Made by a program: the position numbers and the translations under genes. The notes under the pieces were generated by a model, which searched no databases, was not told where the DNA came from, and saw only the letters and a program-made list of their open reading frames with translations. This document shows positions 17,945 through 27,176 of a stretch of DNA of 64,000 nt, piece by piece. Each line of letters begins with the position of its first letter. Position 1 is the first letter of the stretch. Source of the stretch: Labilibacter marinus (GTDB lineage Bacteria; Bacteroidota; Bacteroidia; Bacteroidales; Marinilabiliaceae); the NCBI RefSeq assembly GCF_001659685.2, contig NZ_LXYE02000020.1, positions 124,001 to 188,000 on the forward strand. The letters run 5' to 3'.

Positions 17945-17963
17945 GTTCTAAATTCAAATAAAT

Positions 17964-19697
17964 ATGCAACCACAAAGCCAATTACTCATGGAAAAGAACA
18001 AAAAAGGAAAAGAGAGAATTTCCGGTTCAGAAGCAGTGCTTCGCTCGTTAATATGTGAGGGTGTGGATTTAATTTTTGGATATCCTGGAGGTGCTATCAT
18101 GCCAGTTTATGATGCCCTTTACGATTATCAAGACAAACTACACCACGTACTCACAAGGCATGAACAGGGTGCCGTTCATGCTGCACAAGGATTCGCAAGA
18201 GTTACGGGTAAGGTGGGTGTCTGTTTTGCAACTTCGGGGCCTGGAGCAACAAATACCGTTACAGGAATTGCTGATGCGATGATTGACTCAACCCCAATGG
18301 TGGTTATCACTGGCCAGGTTGCTTCACCATTACTTGGAACAGATGCTTTTCAAGAAATTGATGTGGTAGGCATAACGCAACCCATTACTAAGTGGAACTA
18401 CTTGGTTAAAACTGCGGAAGAAATTCCTGAGGCCATTGCTAAAGCTTTTTACATTGCTTCAACGGGCCGTCCAGGACCAGTAGTTATTGATATAACCAAA
18501 GATGCTCAGTTTGGAGAAGTGGATTTTGATTATGAAAAAGTAAATCATATCAGAAGTTATATTCCAGTTCCATTAACTAAGCCTGAATCTGTTCATGATG
18601 CAATAGACATAATTAATTCAGCAAAAAAACCAATGGCACTTGTAGGTCAAGGAGTAATCCTAGGACACGCAGAAGAAGAGCTAAGGGAGTTTTTAGATAA
18701 AACAGGTATTCCTGCCGCATGGACCTTATTAGGAATGTCGGCTATGCCAACTGATTATCCTTTAAATGTAGGTATGTTAGGTATGCATGGTAACTATGGT
18801 CCAAATGTTAAAACCAATGAATGCGATGTATTAATTGCCATTGGAATGAGATTCGACGATAGAGTAACCGGTGATGTTAGCAAGTATGCCAAACAAGCCA
18901 AAGTTATTCATCTAGAAATAGATCCTGCTGAGGTAAATAAAATTATTAAAGCTGATGTAGCTGTTTTAGGAAGCGTAAAAGACACCTTACCTGCTTTAAC
19001 GAAAGAAGTAAAAGGTAATACTTATCCTGAATGGTTGGCAGAGTTTAAAGCTTGTGATAAAATAGAGGACGAAAAAGTTATTTCTGGCGAGGTATTTCCA
19101 ACCCAAGAAGGAATGACTATGGGTGAAGTAGTTCATAAAGTATCAAAAGCATTTAATGATGATGCGATTTTGGTAAGTGATGTAGGTCAGCACCAAATGA
19201 TGGCTTCTAGATATTTTAACTTTAAGCAATCCAGAAGTAATGTAACTTCAGGAGGACTTGGAACCATGGGATTTGGATTGCCTGCAGCTCTTGGAGCAGC
19301 CCTTGGTGCACCAGATAGAGATGTTTGTGTGTTCATTGGCGACGGTGGTTTTCAAATGACAATACAAGAACTAGGTACTATTTGGCAAACCAGAGCAAAA
19401 GTTAAAATTATTGTACTTAATAATAACTTTTTAGGTATGGTACGTCAGTGGCAAGAGTTATTCTTTGATAGAAGATATGCATCAACTGAATTAATGAATC
19501 CAGATTTTCAGATGATTGCTAAAGGATTTGGTATAGAAAGTGCTTTAGTTGATTCGAGAGACAACCTTGATTCTGCTATTGAAACTATGGCAAAACATGA
19601 TGGACCTTATTTCTTAGAAGTAAAAGTGGAGAAAGAAGGTAATGTTTTTCCAATGGTACCAGCAGGAAGTTCAGTTTCTGATATTCGTTTAGAGTAG
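17964..19697 (+). CDS. ilvB: Acetolactate synthase, large (catalytic) subunit
   Basis: The ThDP- and FAD-dependent catalytic subunit of acetohydroxyacid synthase joins pyruvate with pyruvate or 2-ketobutyrate, the first common step to valine, leucine and isoleucine. The 577 residues hold the N-terminal GVDLIFGYPGGAIMPVYDAL with the catalytic Glu further on in LTRHEQGAVHAAQG, and the ThDP-binding motif GDGGFQMTIQELG to VLNNNFLGMVRQWQ. The ATG at 17964 is used; a second ATG at 17988 (MEKNKKGKERISG) is possible. The regulatory subunit follows after 28 bases. Confidence 0.97.
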   Translation: MQPQSQLLMEKNKKGKERISGSEAVLRSLICEGVDLIFGYPGGAIMPVYDALYDYQDKLHHVLTRHEQGAVHAAQGFARVTGKVGVCFATSGPGATNTVTGIADAMIDSTPMVVITGQVASPLLGTDAFQEIDVVGITQPITKWNYLVKTAEEIPEAIAKAFYIASTGRPGPVVIDITKDAQFGEVDFDYEKVNHIRSYIPVPLTKPESVHDAIDIINSAKKPMALVGQGVILGHAEEELREFLDKTGIPAAWTLLGMSAMPTDYPLNVGMLGMHGNYGPNVKTNECDVLIAIGMRFDDRVTGDVSKYAKQAKVIHLEIDPAEVNKIIKADVAVLGSVKDTLPALTKEVKGNTYPEWLAEFKACDKIEDEKVISGEVFPTQEGMTMGEVVHKVSKAFNDDAILVSDVGQHQMMASRYFNFKQSRSNVTSGGLGTMGFGLPAALGAALGAPDRDVCVFIGDGGFQMTIQELGTIWQTRAKVKIIVLNNNFLGMVRQWQELFFDRRYASTELMNPDFQMIAKGFGIESALVDSRDNLDSAIETMAKHDGPYFLEVKVEKEGNVFPMVPAGSSVSDIRLE

Positions 19698-19725
19698 TTA
19701 TTTGTCATCTTTAAAGATTGAAATC

Positions 19726-20280
19726 ATGCAACAAGAATTCACAATTACCATATTTTCCGAAAACCACGTAGGTCTCCTCAATCAGGTTACAACGGCTTTT
19801 ACACGTCGTAGTATCAATATTGAGAGTTTAAATACATCTGAGTCGGCACTCGAAGGAGTTCATAAATTCACGATTGTAGTTTTTACTACTCGTGAACAAA
19901 TGGATAAACTCGTTGGTCAACTCGAAAAGAAACTCGATGTTCTCAAGGTATTTGTTTTTACTACTGATGAAATAATACATCAAGAGCTAGCACTTTATAA
20001 AGTACCTACTGAAGCACTCCTCAATGGAAACGAAATTGAAGGAATTGTAAGAACGTACGGAGCACAAATTATGGAGGTAACGCCAGAGTATACCGTAATA
20101 CAAAAAACCGGGCATAAAGCCGAAACACAAGAGCTATTTGTAAAACTCGATAAATATGGTGTATTACAGTTTGTTCGTTCTGGTAGAATTTCTATTACAA
20201 AACTGAGAACTGAGCTCCTCGAAAAATACCTCAGGGAACTGAGAACAGAAAACAAGATTCGAGGAATCGAAACATATTAA
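19726..20280 (+). CDS. ilvN: Acetolactate synthase, small (regulatory) subunit
   Basis: The regulatory partner of IlvB gives feedback inhibition by valine or other branched-chain amino acids. The protein has 184 residues counted from ATG 19726 (MQQEFTITIFSENHVGLLNQV); a TTG at 19702 would add eight residues but looks artificial. The N-terminal ACT domain (VGLLNQVTTAFTRRSINIESLNTSES) is clear and a C-terminal IlvH-type domain follows (GHKAETQELFVKLDKYGVLQFVRSGRISI). Length is close to E. coli IlvH (163) plus a short tail. Confidence 0.95.
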   Translation: MQQEFTITIFSENHVGLLNQVTTAFTRRSINIESLNTSESALEGVHKFTIVVFTTREQMDKLVGQLEKKLDVLKVFVFTTDEIIHQELALYKVPTEALLNGNEIEGIVRTYGAQIMEVTPEYTVIQKTGHKAETQELFVKLDKYGVLQFVRSGRISITKLRTELLEKYLRELRTENKIRGIETY

Positions 20281-20352
20281 AGTAAAAAAAGAGTAATTAA
20301 TTATAGGAAAGAGGTCCTCCCGGCTTCTTCCATTTAAAGCGTTATAAATATT

Positions 20353-21846
20353 ATGGACAATAAAGTTTATATTTTTGACACCACGTTGAGGGACGGTGAG
20401 CAAGTTCCAGGTTGCCAGTTAAATACTATTGAAAAAATAGAAGTAGCTAAGCAACTAGAAAAACTAGGTGTTGATATTATTGAGGCCGGGTTCCCAATCT
20501 CCAGCCCTGGGGATTTTAATTCGGTCGTCGAAATTTCAAAAGCAGTTACTAATCCTACTATTTGTGCATTAACACGTGCTGTAAAAAAGGATATTGAAGT
20601 GGCTGCCGATGCTCTTAAATTTGCTAAGAGAGGCCGTATTCACACAGGAATAGGCACCTCACCTTACCATATCTATCAAAAATTAAACTCTAATCCTGAA
20701 GAGATTATTGAGCGTGGTGCTGCTGCGGTTAAATTTGCTCGTCAGTTTGTAGATGATGTAGAGTTTTATGCTGAGGATGCAGGACGTAGTGACAATGAAT
20801 ATTTGGCACGTGTAGTTGAAGCAATGATTGCTGCTGGAGCAACCGTAATTAATGTTCCTGATACAACGGGTTATTGTTTACCAGGTGAGTATGGTGAAAA
20901 GATTGCTTACTTGATGAATAATGTACCTAATGTTGACAAAGCCATTATTTCAACGCATTGTCATAACGATTTAGGTATGGCTACGGCCAATACTTTGTCG
21001 GGCATAATTAATGGAGCTCGTCAGGTAGAGGTTACTTTAAATGGTTTAGGCGAACGTGCTGGTAACACTGCTTTAGAAGAAGTAGTAATGGCTATTCAGG
21101 CGCATAAAGATCTTGATTTTAAAACTGAAATTGATGCCAAGCAAATCATCAAAACAAGTAAGTTAGTTTCTACTTTAATGCGTATGCCAGTTCAGGCAAA
21201 CAAAGCTATTGTAGGACGTAACGCATTTGCACATTCATCAGGCATCCACCAGGATGGGGTGTTAAAAAATCGTGAGACTTACGAGATAATTGACCCAGCA
21301 GATGTAGGTGTTAAGGAGTCGAGTATTGTACTTACAGCTCGTAGTGGACGTGCAGCTTTAAAACACAGGTTAGAAGTTCTTGGTTATAAATTAGATCAGG
21401 AGAAAATCGATCAGGTATATAAGAATTTCTTGGTATTGGCTGACTCTAAAAAAGACATCTCTGACGAAGATTTAGAGGTGTTAGTAGGTCATGAAAAGAA
21501 AGAAGAAAGAGTATTGAAGTTGGATAAATTCCAGGTGATTTGCGGTAAATCTTGTATCCCATCAGCTACTGTTACCATTAACCACAATGGCACTATTAAA
21601 ACAGAAACAGCTACAGGTGATGGTCCAGTTGATGCAGCTTTTTCTGCCATCAAAAAAATGATAGATATAGATGTTGTACTTGAAGAGTATTTAGTACAAG
21701 CTATTACTAGAGGTTCTGATGATATTGGTAAAGTACACGTTCAGCTTTCGCACGACGATAGAACAGTACACGGATTTGGTGCTAACGTAGATATTTTAAC
21801 TGCTTCGGTTTGGGCATATTTAGATGCTTTATCGAAAATAGTTTAA
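20353..21846 (+). CDS. leuA: 2-isopropylmalate synthase
   Basis: LeuA condenses 2-ketoisovalerate with acetyl-CoA, the first step of leucine synthesis. Its 497 residues comprise a TIM-barrel catalytic domain with [14 protein letters not shown] near the start, the metal-binding [14 protein letters not shown], and [15 protein letters not shown], and a C-terminal allosteric domain (about residues 390-497). The N-terminal sequence [16 protein letters not shown] is the standard LeuA form, unlike the second synthase at 24073. It follows ilvN after 72 bases, so the valine and leucine genes share the operon. Confidence 0.96.
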   Translation: MDNKVYIFDTTLRDGEQVPGCQLNTIEKIEVAKQLEKLGVDIIEAGFPISSPGDFNSVVEISKAVTNPTICALTRAVKKDIEVAADALKFAKRGRIHTGIGTSPYHIYQKLNSNPEEIIERGAAAVKFARQFVDDVEFYAEDAGRSDNEYLARVVEAMIAAGATVINVPDTTGYCLPGEYGEKIAYLMNNVPNVDKAIISTHCHNDLGMATANTLSGIINGARQVEVTLNGLGERAGNTALEEVVMAIQAHKDLDFKTEIDAKQIIKTSKLVSTLMRMPVQANKAIVGRNAFAHSSGIHQDGVLKNRETYEIIDPADVGVKESSIVLTARSGRAALKHRLEVLGYKLDQEKIDQVYKNFLVLADSKKDISDEDLEVLVGHEKKEERVLKLDKFQVICGKSCIPSATVTINHNGTIKTETATGDGPVDAAFSAIKKMIDIDVVLEEYLVQAITRGSDDIGKVHVQLSHDDRTVHGFGANVDILTASVWAYLDALSKIV

Positions 21847-21858
21847 CAGAGATAAAAA

Positions 21859-21914
21859 TTTAAAGACGAAAGCTATAAAGAGGTTGAACAAGCTACTTTA
21901 TCTTTTGTCTTTAA
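21859..21914. repeat. Inverted repeat in front of leuC (family A, copy 1)
   Basis: TTAAAGACGAAAG (21860-21872) pairs with CTTTTGTCTTTAA (21902-21914) with one wobble, and the inner ATAAAG (21875-21880) pairs with CTTTAT (21896-21901), leaving a 15-base loop. The flank continues with AAGTACTTTATACTT. A related repeat precedes leuB (25644-25716): both contain AAGAC[A/G]AAAG and its complement and TACTTTATACT. Confidence 0.6.
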
Positions 21915-21965
21915 TATGAAGTACTTTATACTTGAAATAAATAATAACTTATAAATAATAGTAAA

Positions 21966-23363
21966 TTGGCAGGGAAAACACTTTTCGACAAGATTTGGGA
22001 TATGCACGAAGTGAAGACTATCGAGGATGGTCCTTCCGTATTGTATATCGACCGCCACTTGGTTCATGAAGTAACCAGTCCGCAAGCATTTGCAGGATTA
22101 AAGGCAAGAGGAATTAAAGTATTCAGACCGCAAAACACATTTGCAACGCCTGATCACAATATTCCAACCATCAACCAACACCTTCCTATCGCAGACGAGA
22201 TTTCAAGATTCCAAGTGGATACCTTGACTAAAAACTGCGAAGATAATGATGTAACGCTATTTGGTTTAGGTCATCCTAAAAATGGTGTTGTACACGTTGT
22301 AGGACCAGAGCTTGGGATTACTCAACCAGGTATGACCATCGTTTGTGGAGATAGTCATACTTCTACACATGGTGCTTTTGGTAGTATTGCCTTTGGTATT
22401 GGTACTTCTGAGGTTGAAATGGTACTTTCTACGCAATGTATCATGCAACCACGTCCTAAAACGATGAAGATTAACATCGATGGGGAATTAGAAAAAGGAG
22501 TTTCAGCAAAAGACCTTGTTTTATATGTCATCTCTAAGTTGACTACAGGTGGTGGAACTGGTTATTTTGTTGAGTTTGCTGGATCTGCTATCCGCAACTT
22601 AAGCATGGAAGGCCGTATGACCGTTTGTAACATGAGTATCGAAATGGGTGCACGTGGAGGTCTTATTGCTCCTGATGAGAAAACAATTGAGTACGTTAAA
22701 GGTCGTGAGTATGCGCCTAAAGGTGCTGATTGGGATACAGCTGTTGAAAAATGGAAAGCTTTAGTAACTGACACTGATGCTGAGTTTGACAAAGTATATA
22801 ACTTTGATGCTGCTGATATTGAGCCAATGATTACTTACGGTACTAACCCAGGAATGGGAGTTGGTATCACTCAAACTATTCCTGCCTTGGATACCGTTGA
22901 GGAAGCTTCTCAAAAAACTTACTTAAAATCGCTTGATTACATGGGCTTTGCTCCTAGCGAAAAGATGTTAGGTAAGAAAATAGATTGGATTTTTGTGGGT
23001 TCATGTACGAATGGACGTATTGAAGATATACGCACTTTTGCTAACGCTGTAAAAGGTAAGAAAAAGGCAGATGGCGTTACAGCTTGGATTGTTCCTGGCT
23101 CTCACAAAGTAGAAGATCAAGTTATTGCTGAAGGTTTAAAAGATATTCTTGAAGAGGCAGGTTTTGAATTACGTCAGCCTGGTTGTTCAGCTTGTTTAGC
23201 AATGAATGACGATAAAGTACCTGCAGGTAAATATTCTGTAGCAACTAGTAACCGTAACTTCGAAGGTCGTCAAGGACCTGGTTCAAGAACTTTACTAGCT
23301 GGTCCGTTGACTGCTGCCGCTTGTGCTGTAACAGGTGTAATTACTGATCCTCGTACTTTATAA
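21966..23363 (+). CDS. leuC: 3-isopropylmalate dehydratase, large subunit
   Basis: LeuC carries the [4Fe-4S] aconitase-type active site that isomerises 2- to 3-isopropylmalate, as a complex with LeuD. It has 465 residues. Cluster cysteines lie in [13 protein letters not shown] and in [13 protein letters not shown], and the [10 protein letters not shown]-type motif appears as [23 protein letters not shown]. The start is TTG at 21966: an in-frame stop lies 21 bases upstream with no ATG or GTG between, and the next ATG would remove the conserved start [10 protein letters not shown]. LeuC and LeuD probably also act on citramalate made by the synthase at 24073. Confidence 0.96.
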   Translation: MAGKTLFDKIWDMHEVKTIEDGPSVLYIDRHLVHEVTSPQAFAGLKARGIKVFRPQNTFATPDHNIPTINQHLPIADEISRFQVDTLTKNCEDNDVTLFGLGHPKNGVVHVVGPELGITQPGMTIVCGDSHTSTHGAFGSIAFGIGTSEVEMVLSTQCIMQPRPKTMKINIDGELEKGVSAKDLVLYVISKLTTGGGTGYFVEFAGSAIRNLSMEGRMTVCNMSIEMGARGGLIAPDEKTIEYVKGREYAPKGADWDTAVEKWKALVTDTDAEFDKVYNFDAADIEPMITYGTNPGMGVGITQTIPALDTVEEASQKTYLKSLDYMGFAPSEKMLGKKIDWIFVGSCTNGRIEDIRTFANAVKGKKKADGVTAWIVPGSHKVEDQVIAEGLKDILEEAGFELRQPGCSACLAMNDDKVPAGKYSVATSNRNFEGRQGPGSRTLLAGPLTAAACAVTGVITDPRTL

Positions 23364-23381
23364 CCTTTAAATTTCAAGAAA

Positions 23382-23966
23382 ATGCCTATAAATAAGTTTA
23401 TAACATTAGAGTCAACATACGTACCTCTTCCAATTGAGAATGTAGATACGGATCAAATTATCCCGGCTCGTTTCTTAAAAGCAACTACTAAAGATGGTTT
23501 TGGCGATAATTTATTTGCCGACTGGAGATACAACAAAGATGGTTCTCCTAAAGCTGATTTCGTTTTAAACAAACCTGAATATAAGGGATCTGTTTTAGTA
23601 GCTGGAAAAAACTTTGGATCTGGATCTAGCCGTGAGCACGCTGCTTGGGCCGTTGATGGATATGGATTTAAAGTAGTTGTTTCTAGTTTCTTTGCAGATA
23701 TTTTTAGAAATAACTCTTTAAACAATGGTGTATTACCAGTGATTATCTCTGAGGAATTTCTAGCAGAATTATTCGCAGCAGGTGCCGATAATACAGTAGT
23801 AGTTAACCTTGAGGAACAAACTATTACTAATAAAGCGAACGGAAAATCAGAATCTTTTGACATTAATAGCTATAAGAAAAACTGTTTACTAAACGGTTTC
23901 GACGATATCGATTATTTAATGAACGCAAAAGACGAGATAGAGACTTACGAACGAAACAGATCGTAA
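23382..23966 (+). CDS. leuD: 3-isopropylmalate dehydratase, small subunit
   Basis: LeuD is the swivel domain partner of LeuC. The 194-residue protein shows the family pattern: IENVDTDQIIPARFLK near residue 20, GSSREHAAWAVDGYGFKVVVS, and FRNNSLNNGVLPV. It follows leuC by 18 bases. A strong hairpin with terminator features comes directly after the stop, which may lower expression of the following two genes. Confidence 0.96.
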   Translation: MPINKFITLESTYVPLPIENVDTDQIIPARFLKATTKDGFGDNLFADWRYNKDGSPKADFVLNKPEYKGSVLVAGKNFGSGSSREHAAWAVDGYGFKVVVSSFFADIFRNNSLNNGVLPVIISEEFLAELFAAGADNTVVVNLEEQTITNKANGKSESFDINSYKKNCLLNGFDDIDYLMNAKDEIETYERNRS

Positions 23967-23977
23967 TAAAATCATAT

Positions 23978-24016
23978 AACGGCATAAACTTTTTAGGGTT
24001 TATGCCGTTTTCTTCT
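23978..24016 (+). terminator. Intra-operon hairpin after leuD (possible partial terminator)
   Basis: AACGGCATAAAC (23978-23989) and GTTTATGCCGTT (23998-24009) form a perfect 12-base stem with an 8-base loop, followed by TTCTTCTTT, an interrupted T-run. It stands 11 bases after leuD and 64 bases before the citramalate synthase gene. A leaky terminator or a transcript-end stabiliser are both possible. Confidence 0.6.
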
Positions 24017-24072
24017 TTGAAGATTCATAAAGTAGATGCCGAATTTCTGCGTCTAGAACTAAACATGATAGC

Positions 24073-25629
24073 ATGAAGATTGAAGTAATGGATACGACGC
24101 TCCGTGACGGGGAGCAAACTACTGGGGTGTCATTTAACGAAAGTGAAAAGCTAGCTATGGCTGGTTTGTTAATTGAGGAATTAAAGGTAGATCGGATTGA
24201 GGTGGCTTCAGCTCGTGTTTCTGAAGGAGAATTTGCTGCTGTAAAGCGCATTACCGAGTGGGCAAAAAAACATGATTGCCTTGAAAAAATTGAAGTACTT
24301 GGATTTGTAGATGGAGACATCTCGCTAAAATGGATTCAAGATGCTGGAGCCAAAGTAATTAATTTACTGACTAAAGGTTCTTTAAAGCATGTTCAAAGCC
24401 AACTTCGAAAAACACCTGAGGAACATATGACAGATGTGGCCAAAGTAGTTGAAACTGCTGAAAAGATGGGCATCACAGTTAATGTTTACCTTGAGGATTG
24501 GAGCAACGGCATGCTTACCTCTCCAGAATACGTTTACTTCGTGATTGGAGAGATTCAGAAAATGAATGTGAAAAGAATTATGCTTCCTGATACTTTAGGG
24601 GTGCTTAATCCAGATCAAACATTGGAGTTTTGCTCTAACATAGTGGCCAAATTTCCAGATGTTCATTTCGATTTTCATTCTCATAATGATTACGATATGG
24701 CTGTAGCCAATGTTTTTTCCGCACTCAAAACAGGTATAAAAGGAATTCATACTACCGTTAATGGATTGGGAGAGAGAGCAGGTAACGCTCCTCTAGCAAG
24801 TGTCATCGGTATTTTAAACGATCATCTTAAATTAGAGCATAATTTAGATGAATCGAATATTACTAAAGTAAGTAAAGTCGTTGAGCAGCTTTCTGGTTTA
24901 AGAATTCCAGAAAATCAGCCCATCACAGGTTATAACGTGTTTACACAATGTAGTGGTGTACATGCCGATGGGGATAACAAAGACAACCTGTACTTTAATA
25001 ACCTGATGCCAGAGCGTTTTGGTCGTAATCGTAAATATGCATTAGGCAAAACATCGGGCAAAGCCAACATAAAGAAAAACCTTGAGGAATTAGGAATTGA
25101 ACTCGGTGCAGAGGACATGAAAGAAGTCACTCGAAGAGTCATTGCGTTGGGCGATAAAAAAGAAATTGTTACCATAGAAGATCTTCCTTTTATTATAGCC
25201 GATGTACTTAAAAGCTCATCGGTAAAGGATGCCATTAAAATTAGAAACTATCATCTTTCATTAGCACACGATCTGCGTCCATTGGCTTCTATTAGCATAG
25301 AAATAAATGGAGAAAGGCAAGATGAAACTGCTGTAGGAGATGGTCAATACGATGCTTTTATGAAGGCATTATGGCGTATTTATAAAAGATTAAATAAAGC
25401 ACATCCAGTATTAGTAGATTACTGGGTTAGTATTCCTCCTGGAGGAAAAACAGATGCCATTGTAGAAACCATGATTACCTGGGATTACAAAGGAGTAGAA
25501 ATTAAATCGAGAGGTTTAGCAGCTGACCAGACTGAAGCTGCTATTGAAGCCACTATAAAAGTGTTAAACGTAATAGAAGAAGGTTCGTTAACACGCCAGG
25601 CCAACTGGAAAGAGACATTAGAGAAGTAA
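24073..25629 (+). CDS. cimA: Probable (R)-citramalate synthase (LeuA-related)
   Basis: A 518-residue member of the LeuA/CimA/homocitrate synthase family with [15 protein letters not shown] (Arg11, Asp12), the metal site [24 protein letters not shown] and a C-terminal regulatory domain. Its N-terminal half resembles, as far as I recall that sequence, Leptospira interrogans CimA much more than LeuA: LKVDRIEVASARVS, LGFVDGD, NLLTKGSL and VYLEDWSNG. The three residues that shape the small pyruvate pocket there (Leu81, Leu104, Tyr144) correspond to Leu76, Leu99 and Tyr139 here. The predicted reaction is pyruvate plus acetyl-CoA to citramalate, feeding 2-ketobutyrate for isoleucine through leuCD and leuB. 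Substrate preference is inferred, not proven. Confidence 0.82.
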   Translation: MKIEVMDTTLRDGEQTTGVSFNESEKLAMAGLLIEELKVDRIEVASARVSEGEFAAVKRITEWAKKHDCLEKIEVLGFVDGDISLKWIQDAGAKVINLLTKGSLKHVQSQLRKTPEEHMTDVAKVVETAEKMGITVNVYLEDWSNGMLTSPEYVYFVIGEIQKMNVKRIMLPDTLGVLNPDQTLEFCSNIVAKFPDVHFDFHSHNDYDMAVANVFSALKTGIKGIHTTVNGLGERAGNAPLASVIGILNDHLKLEHNLDESNITKVSKVVEQLSGLRIPENQPITGYNVFTQCSGVHADGDNKDNLYFNNLMPERFGRNRKYALGKTSGKANIKKNLEELGIELGAEDMKEVTRRVIALGDKKEIVTIEDLPFIIADVLKSSSVKDAIKIRNYHLSLAHDLRPLASISIEINGERQDETAVGDGQYDAFMKALWRIYKRLNKAHPVLVDYWVSIPPGGKTDAIVETMITWDYKGVEIKSRGLAADQTEAAIEATIKVLNVIEEGSLTRQANWKETLEK

Positions 25630-25643
25630 ACAAATAAGACAAA

Positions 25644-25716
25644 AGTATTAAGTATAAAGACAAAAGAAATTGAGAATAAAAAAGTCTTTCGTCTTACTAC
25701 TTACTACTTTATACTA
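25644..25716. repeat. Inverted repeat in front of leuB (family A, copy 2)
   Basis: An imperfect inverted repeat: the left arm contains AGTATTAAGTATAAAGACAAAAG in two pieces, AGTATTAAGTA then AAGACAAAAG, and the right arm CTTTCGTCTT, TACTTA and ATACT. It shares AAGAC[A/G]AAAG and TACTTTATACT with the repeat before leuC, so it is a second member of one small repeat family in the same operon. No T-run marks it as a terminator. Confidence 0.5.
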
Positions 25717-25727
25717 ACAATTGAAAC

Positions 25728-26786
25728 ATGAAATTAAATATTGGAGTATTAGCCGGTGACGGGATTGGTCCCGAGATTGTAGAGCAAGCGCAAAAGGTGC
25801 TTGATGCAGTAGCAACAAAGTTTAACCACGAAATAGTTTACACACCTGCAATCGTAGGAGCTTGTGCTATTGATGAGGTAGGTGATCCTTATCCAGAGGC
25901 AACTCATGAGGTTTGTATGAACTCTGATGCGGTTCTTTTTGGTGCAATTGGTGACCCAAAATTTGATAATGATCCTTCAGCTAAGGTTCGACCAGAGCAA
26001 GGTTTATTAGCGATGCGTAAAAAGTTAGGTTTATATGCCAACATTCGTCCGGTTACTACATTTCCTTCTTTATTAGATAAAAGTCCTTTGCGTTTAGATA
26101 TCGTAGAAGGTGCTGATATGGTTGTTGTTCGTGAGTTAACAGGTGGTATCTATTTTGGTGAAAAGGGTCGTTCAGAAGACGGAACTAAAGCGTTTGATAC
26201 TTGTACTTATACCACTGAGGAAATTGAGCGTATCTTAAAGCTTGCTTTTTCTTATGCTGAGAAAAGAGATAAGCGCTTAACCGTAATCGACAAAGCTAAC
26301 GTATTGGCTACTTCTCGTCTTTGGAGACAAGTTGCTCAAGCTATGGAAGCCGATTACAAAGATATTGAAGTGGATTATATGTTTGTTGACAATGCTGCTA
26401 TGCAGTTAGTTCAATGGCCTAAGAAATTTGACGTAATGGTAACTGAAAACATGTTCGGTGATATCATTAGCGATGAAGCTTCTGTAATTACTGGTTCATT
26501 AGGTTTATTACCATCTGCATCAGTAGGTATTCATACTTCTGTATTTGAGCCTATCCATGGTTCGTATCCACAAGCTGCAGGTAAAGATATTGCTAACCCT
26601 ATTGCAACCGTTCTTTCCGCTGCTATGTTATTAGAGTCTTTAAACTTATTAGACGAAGCTGCTGCTGTTAGAGAAGCAGTTAACAAGTCTTTAGAGGCTG
26701 GAGTAGCAACTGAAGATATTGTAAACGAAGGCGAAAAAGCTTATAAAACTTCAGAAGTTGGAGATTGGTTAGCTAAGGCTATCTAA
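25728..26786 (+). CDS. leuB: 3-isopropylmalate dehydrogenase
   Basis: LeuB oxidises and decarboxylates 3-isopropylmalate to 2-ketoisocaproate with NAD; it can act on 3-methylmalate in the citramalate route. The 352 residues show GDGIGPEIV near the start, [23 protein letters not shown] in the middle, the [13 protein letters not shown] segment, and [27 protein letters not shown]. Conserved NAD-binding sequence [18 protein letters not shown] is present. It is the last gene of the ilv-leu operon and is followed by a strong terminator. Confidence 0.97.
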   Translation: MKLNIGVLAGDGIGPEIVEQAQKVLDAVATKFNHEIVYTPAIVGACAIDEVGDPYPEATHEVCMNSDAVLFGAIGDPKFDNDPSAKVRPEQGLLAMRKKLGLYANIRPVTTFPSLLDKSPLRLDIVEGADMVVVRELTGGIYFGEKGRSEDGTKAFDTCTYTTEEIERILKLAFSYAEKRDKRLTVIDKANVLATSRLWRQVAQAMEADYKDIEVDYMFVDNAAMQLVQWPKKFDVMVTENMFGDIISDEASVITGSLGLLPSASVGIHTSVFEPIHGSYPQAAGKDIANPIATVLSAAMLLESLNLLDEAAAVREAVNKSLEAGVATEDIVNEGEKAYKTSEVGDWLAKAI

Positions 26787-26818
26787 GGGTAATATACCTT
26801 GATATTATGATATAAGTA

Positions 26819-26851
26819 AGCCCTGATTGCGAAAGTAATCAGGGCTTTTTT
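26819..26851 (+). terminator. Terminator of the ilv-leu operon
   Basis: AGCCCTGATT (26819-26828) and AATCAGGGCT (26837-26846) are perfectly complementary around an 8-base loop and run into six T. It lies 32 bases after leuB. Confidence 0.93.
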
Positions 26852-26873
26852 GTGTTTATGCGATGGTGCCTTT

Positions 26874-26956
26874 GCTCCGTTGGAGCGATAATGACTAATA
26901 TGGTATATTTACCTATGGCGTTGCCATAGGCTTTTGCTGCAAGTCCGTTGGACTTG
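26874..26956. repeat. Three palindromes sharing a GTT loop
   Basis: GCTCC-GTT-GGAGC (26874-26886), CCTATGGC-GTT-GCCATAGG (26912-26930) and CAAGTCC-GTT-GGACTTG (26940-26956) are perfect hairpins with stems of 5, 8 and 7 bases and the identical 3-base centre GTT. They sit between convergent leuB and the metallo-hydrolase gene. They look like REP-type elements. Confidence 0.7.
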
Positions 26957-26997
26957 AAAGCATATGTTACAATAGAAAGAAATGCTATTTGTAGCTC

Positions 26998-27135
26998 TTC
27001 CTGCACAATTAGGAACATTCTCCCTACGACTTAAGGGAAATGCTCCCTATAACCTTAAAAGCACACTCCCTACCTCCTTAGGGAGATTCTCCCTATGGCA
27101 TTAGGTATAACCTCTCCACCATATTGAAGTTTAAG
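26998..27135. repeat. Tandem array of 23-base palindromic units, locus 1
   Basis: TCCCT begins at 27021, 27044, 27067 and 27090, exactly 23 bases apart, with decayed units at 26998 and 27113. The better copies are hairpins within each unit: TCCCT...AGGGA in unit 27021, TCCCTA...TAGGGA in unit 27067, TTCCT...AGGAA in unit 26998. The array lies between convergent genes. A second array of the same period is at 46340. Together with the GTT-loop palindromes it fills the gap of 26852-27176; no gene is seen there. Confidence 0.75.
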
Positions 27136-27176
27136 AGAGGTAAACACAGGGAGATTCTTATTGGAATATAAAGCAG

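Noticed and set aside
24073-25629. Simple duplicate of leuA
   Set aside because: N-terminal specificity region differs strongly from the leuA at 20353 and matches the citramalate synthase pattern instead.
26998-27135. CRISPR array
   Set aside because: The 23-base units are contiguous without unique spacers, are hairpins that vary in sequence, and no cas genes are nearby.
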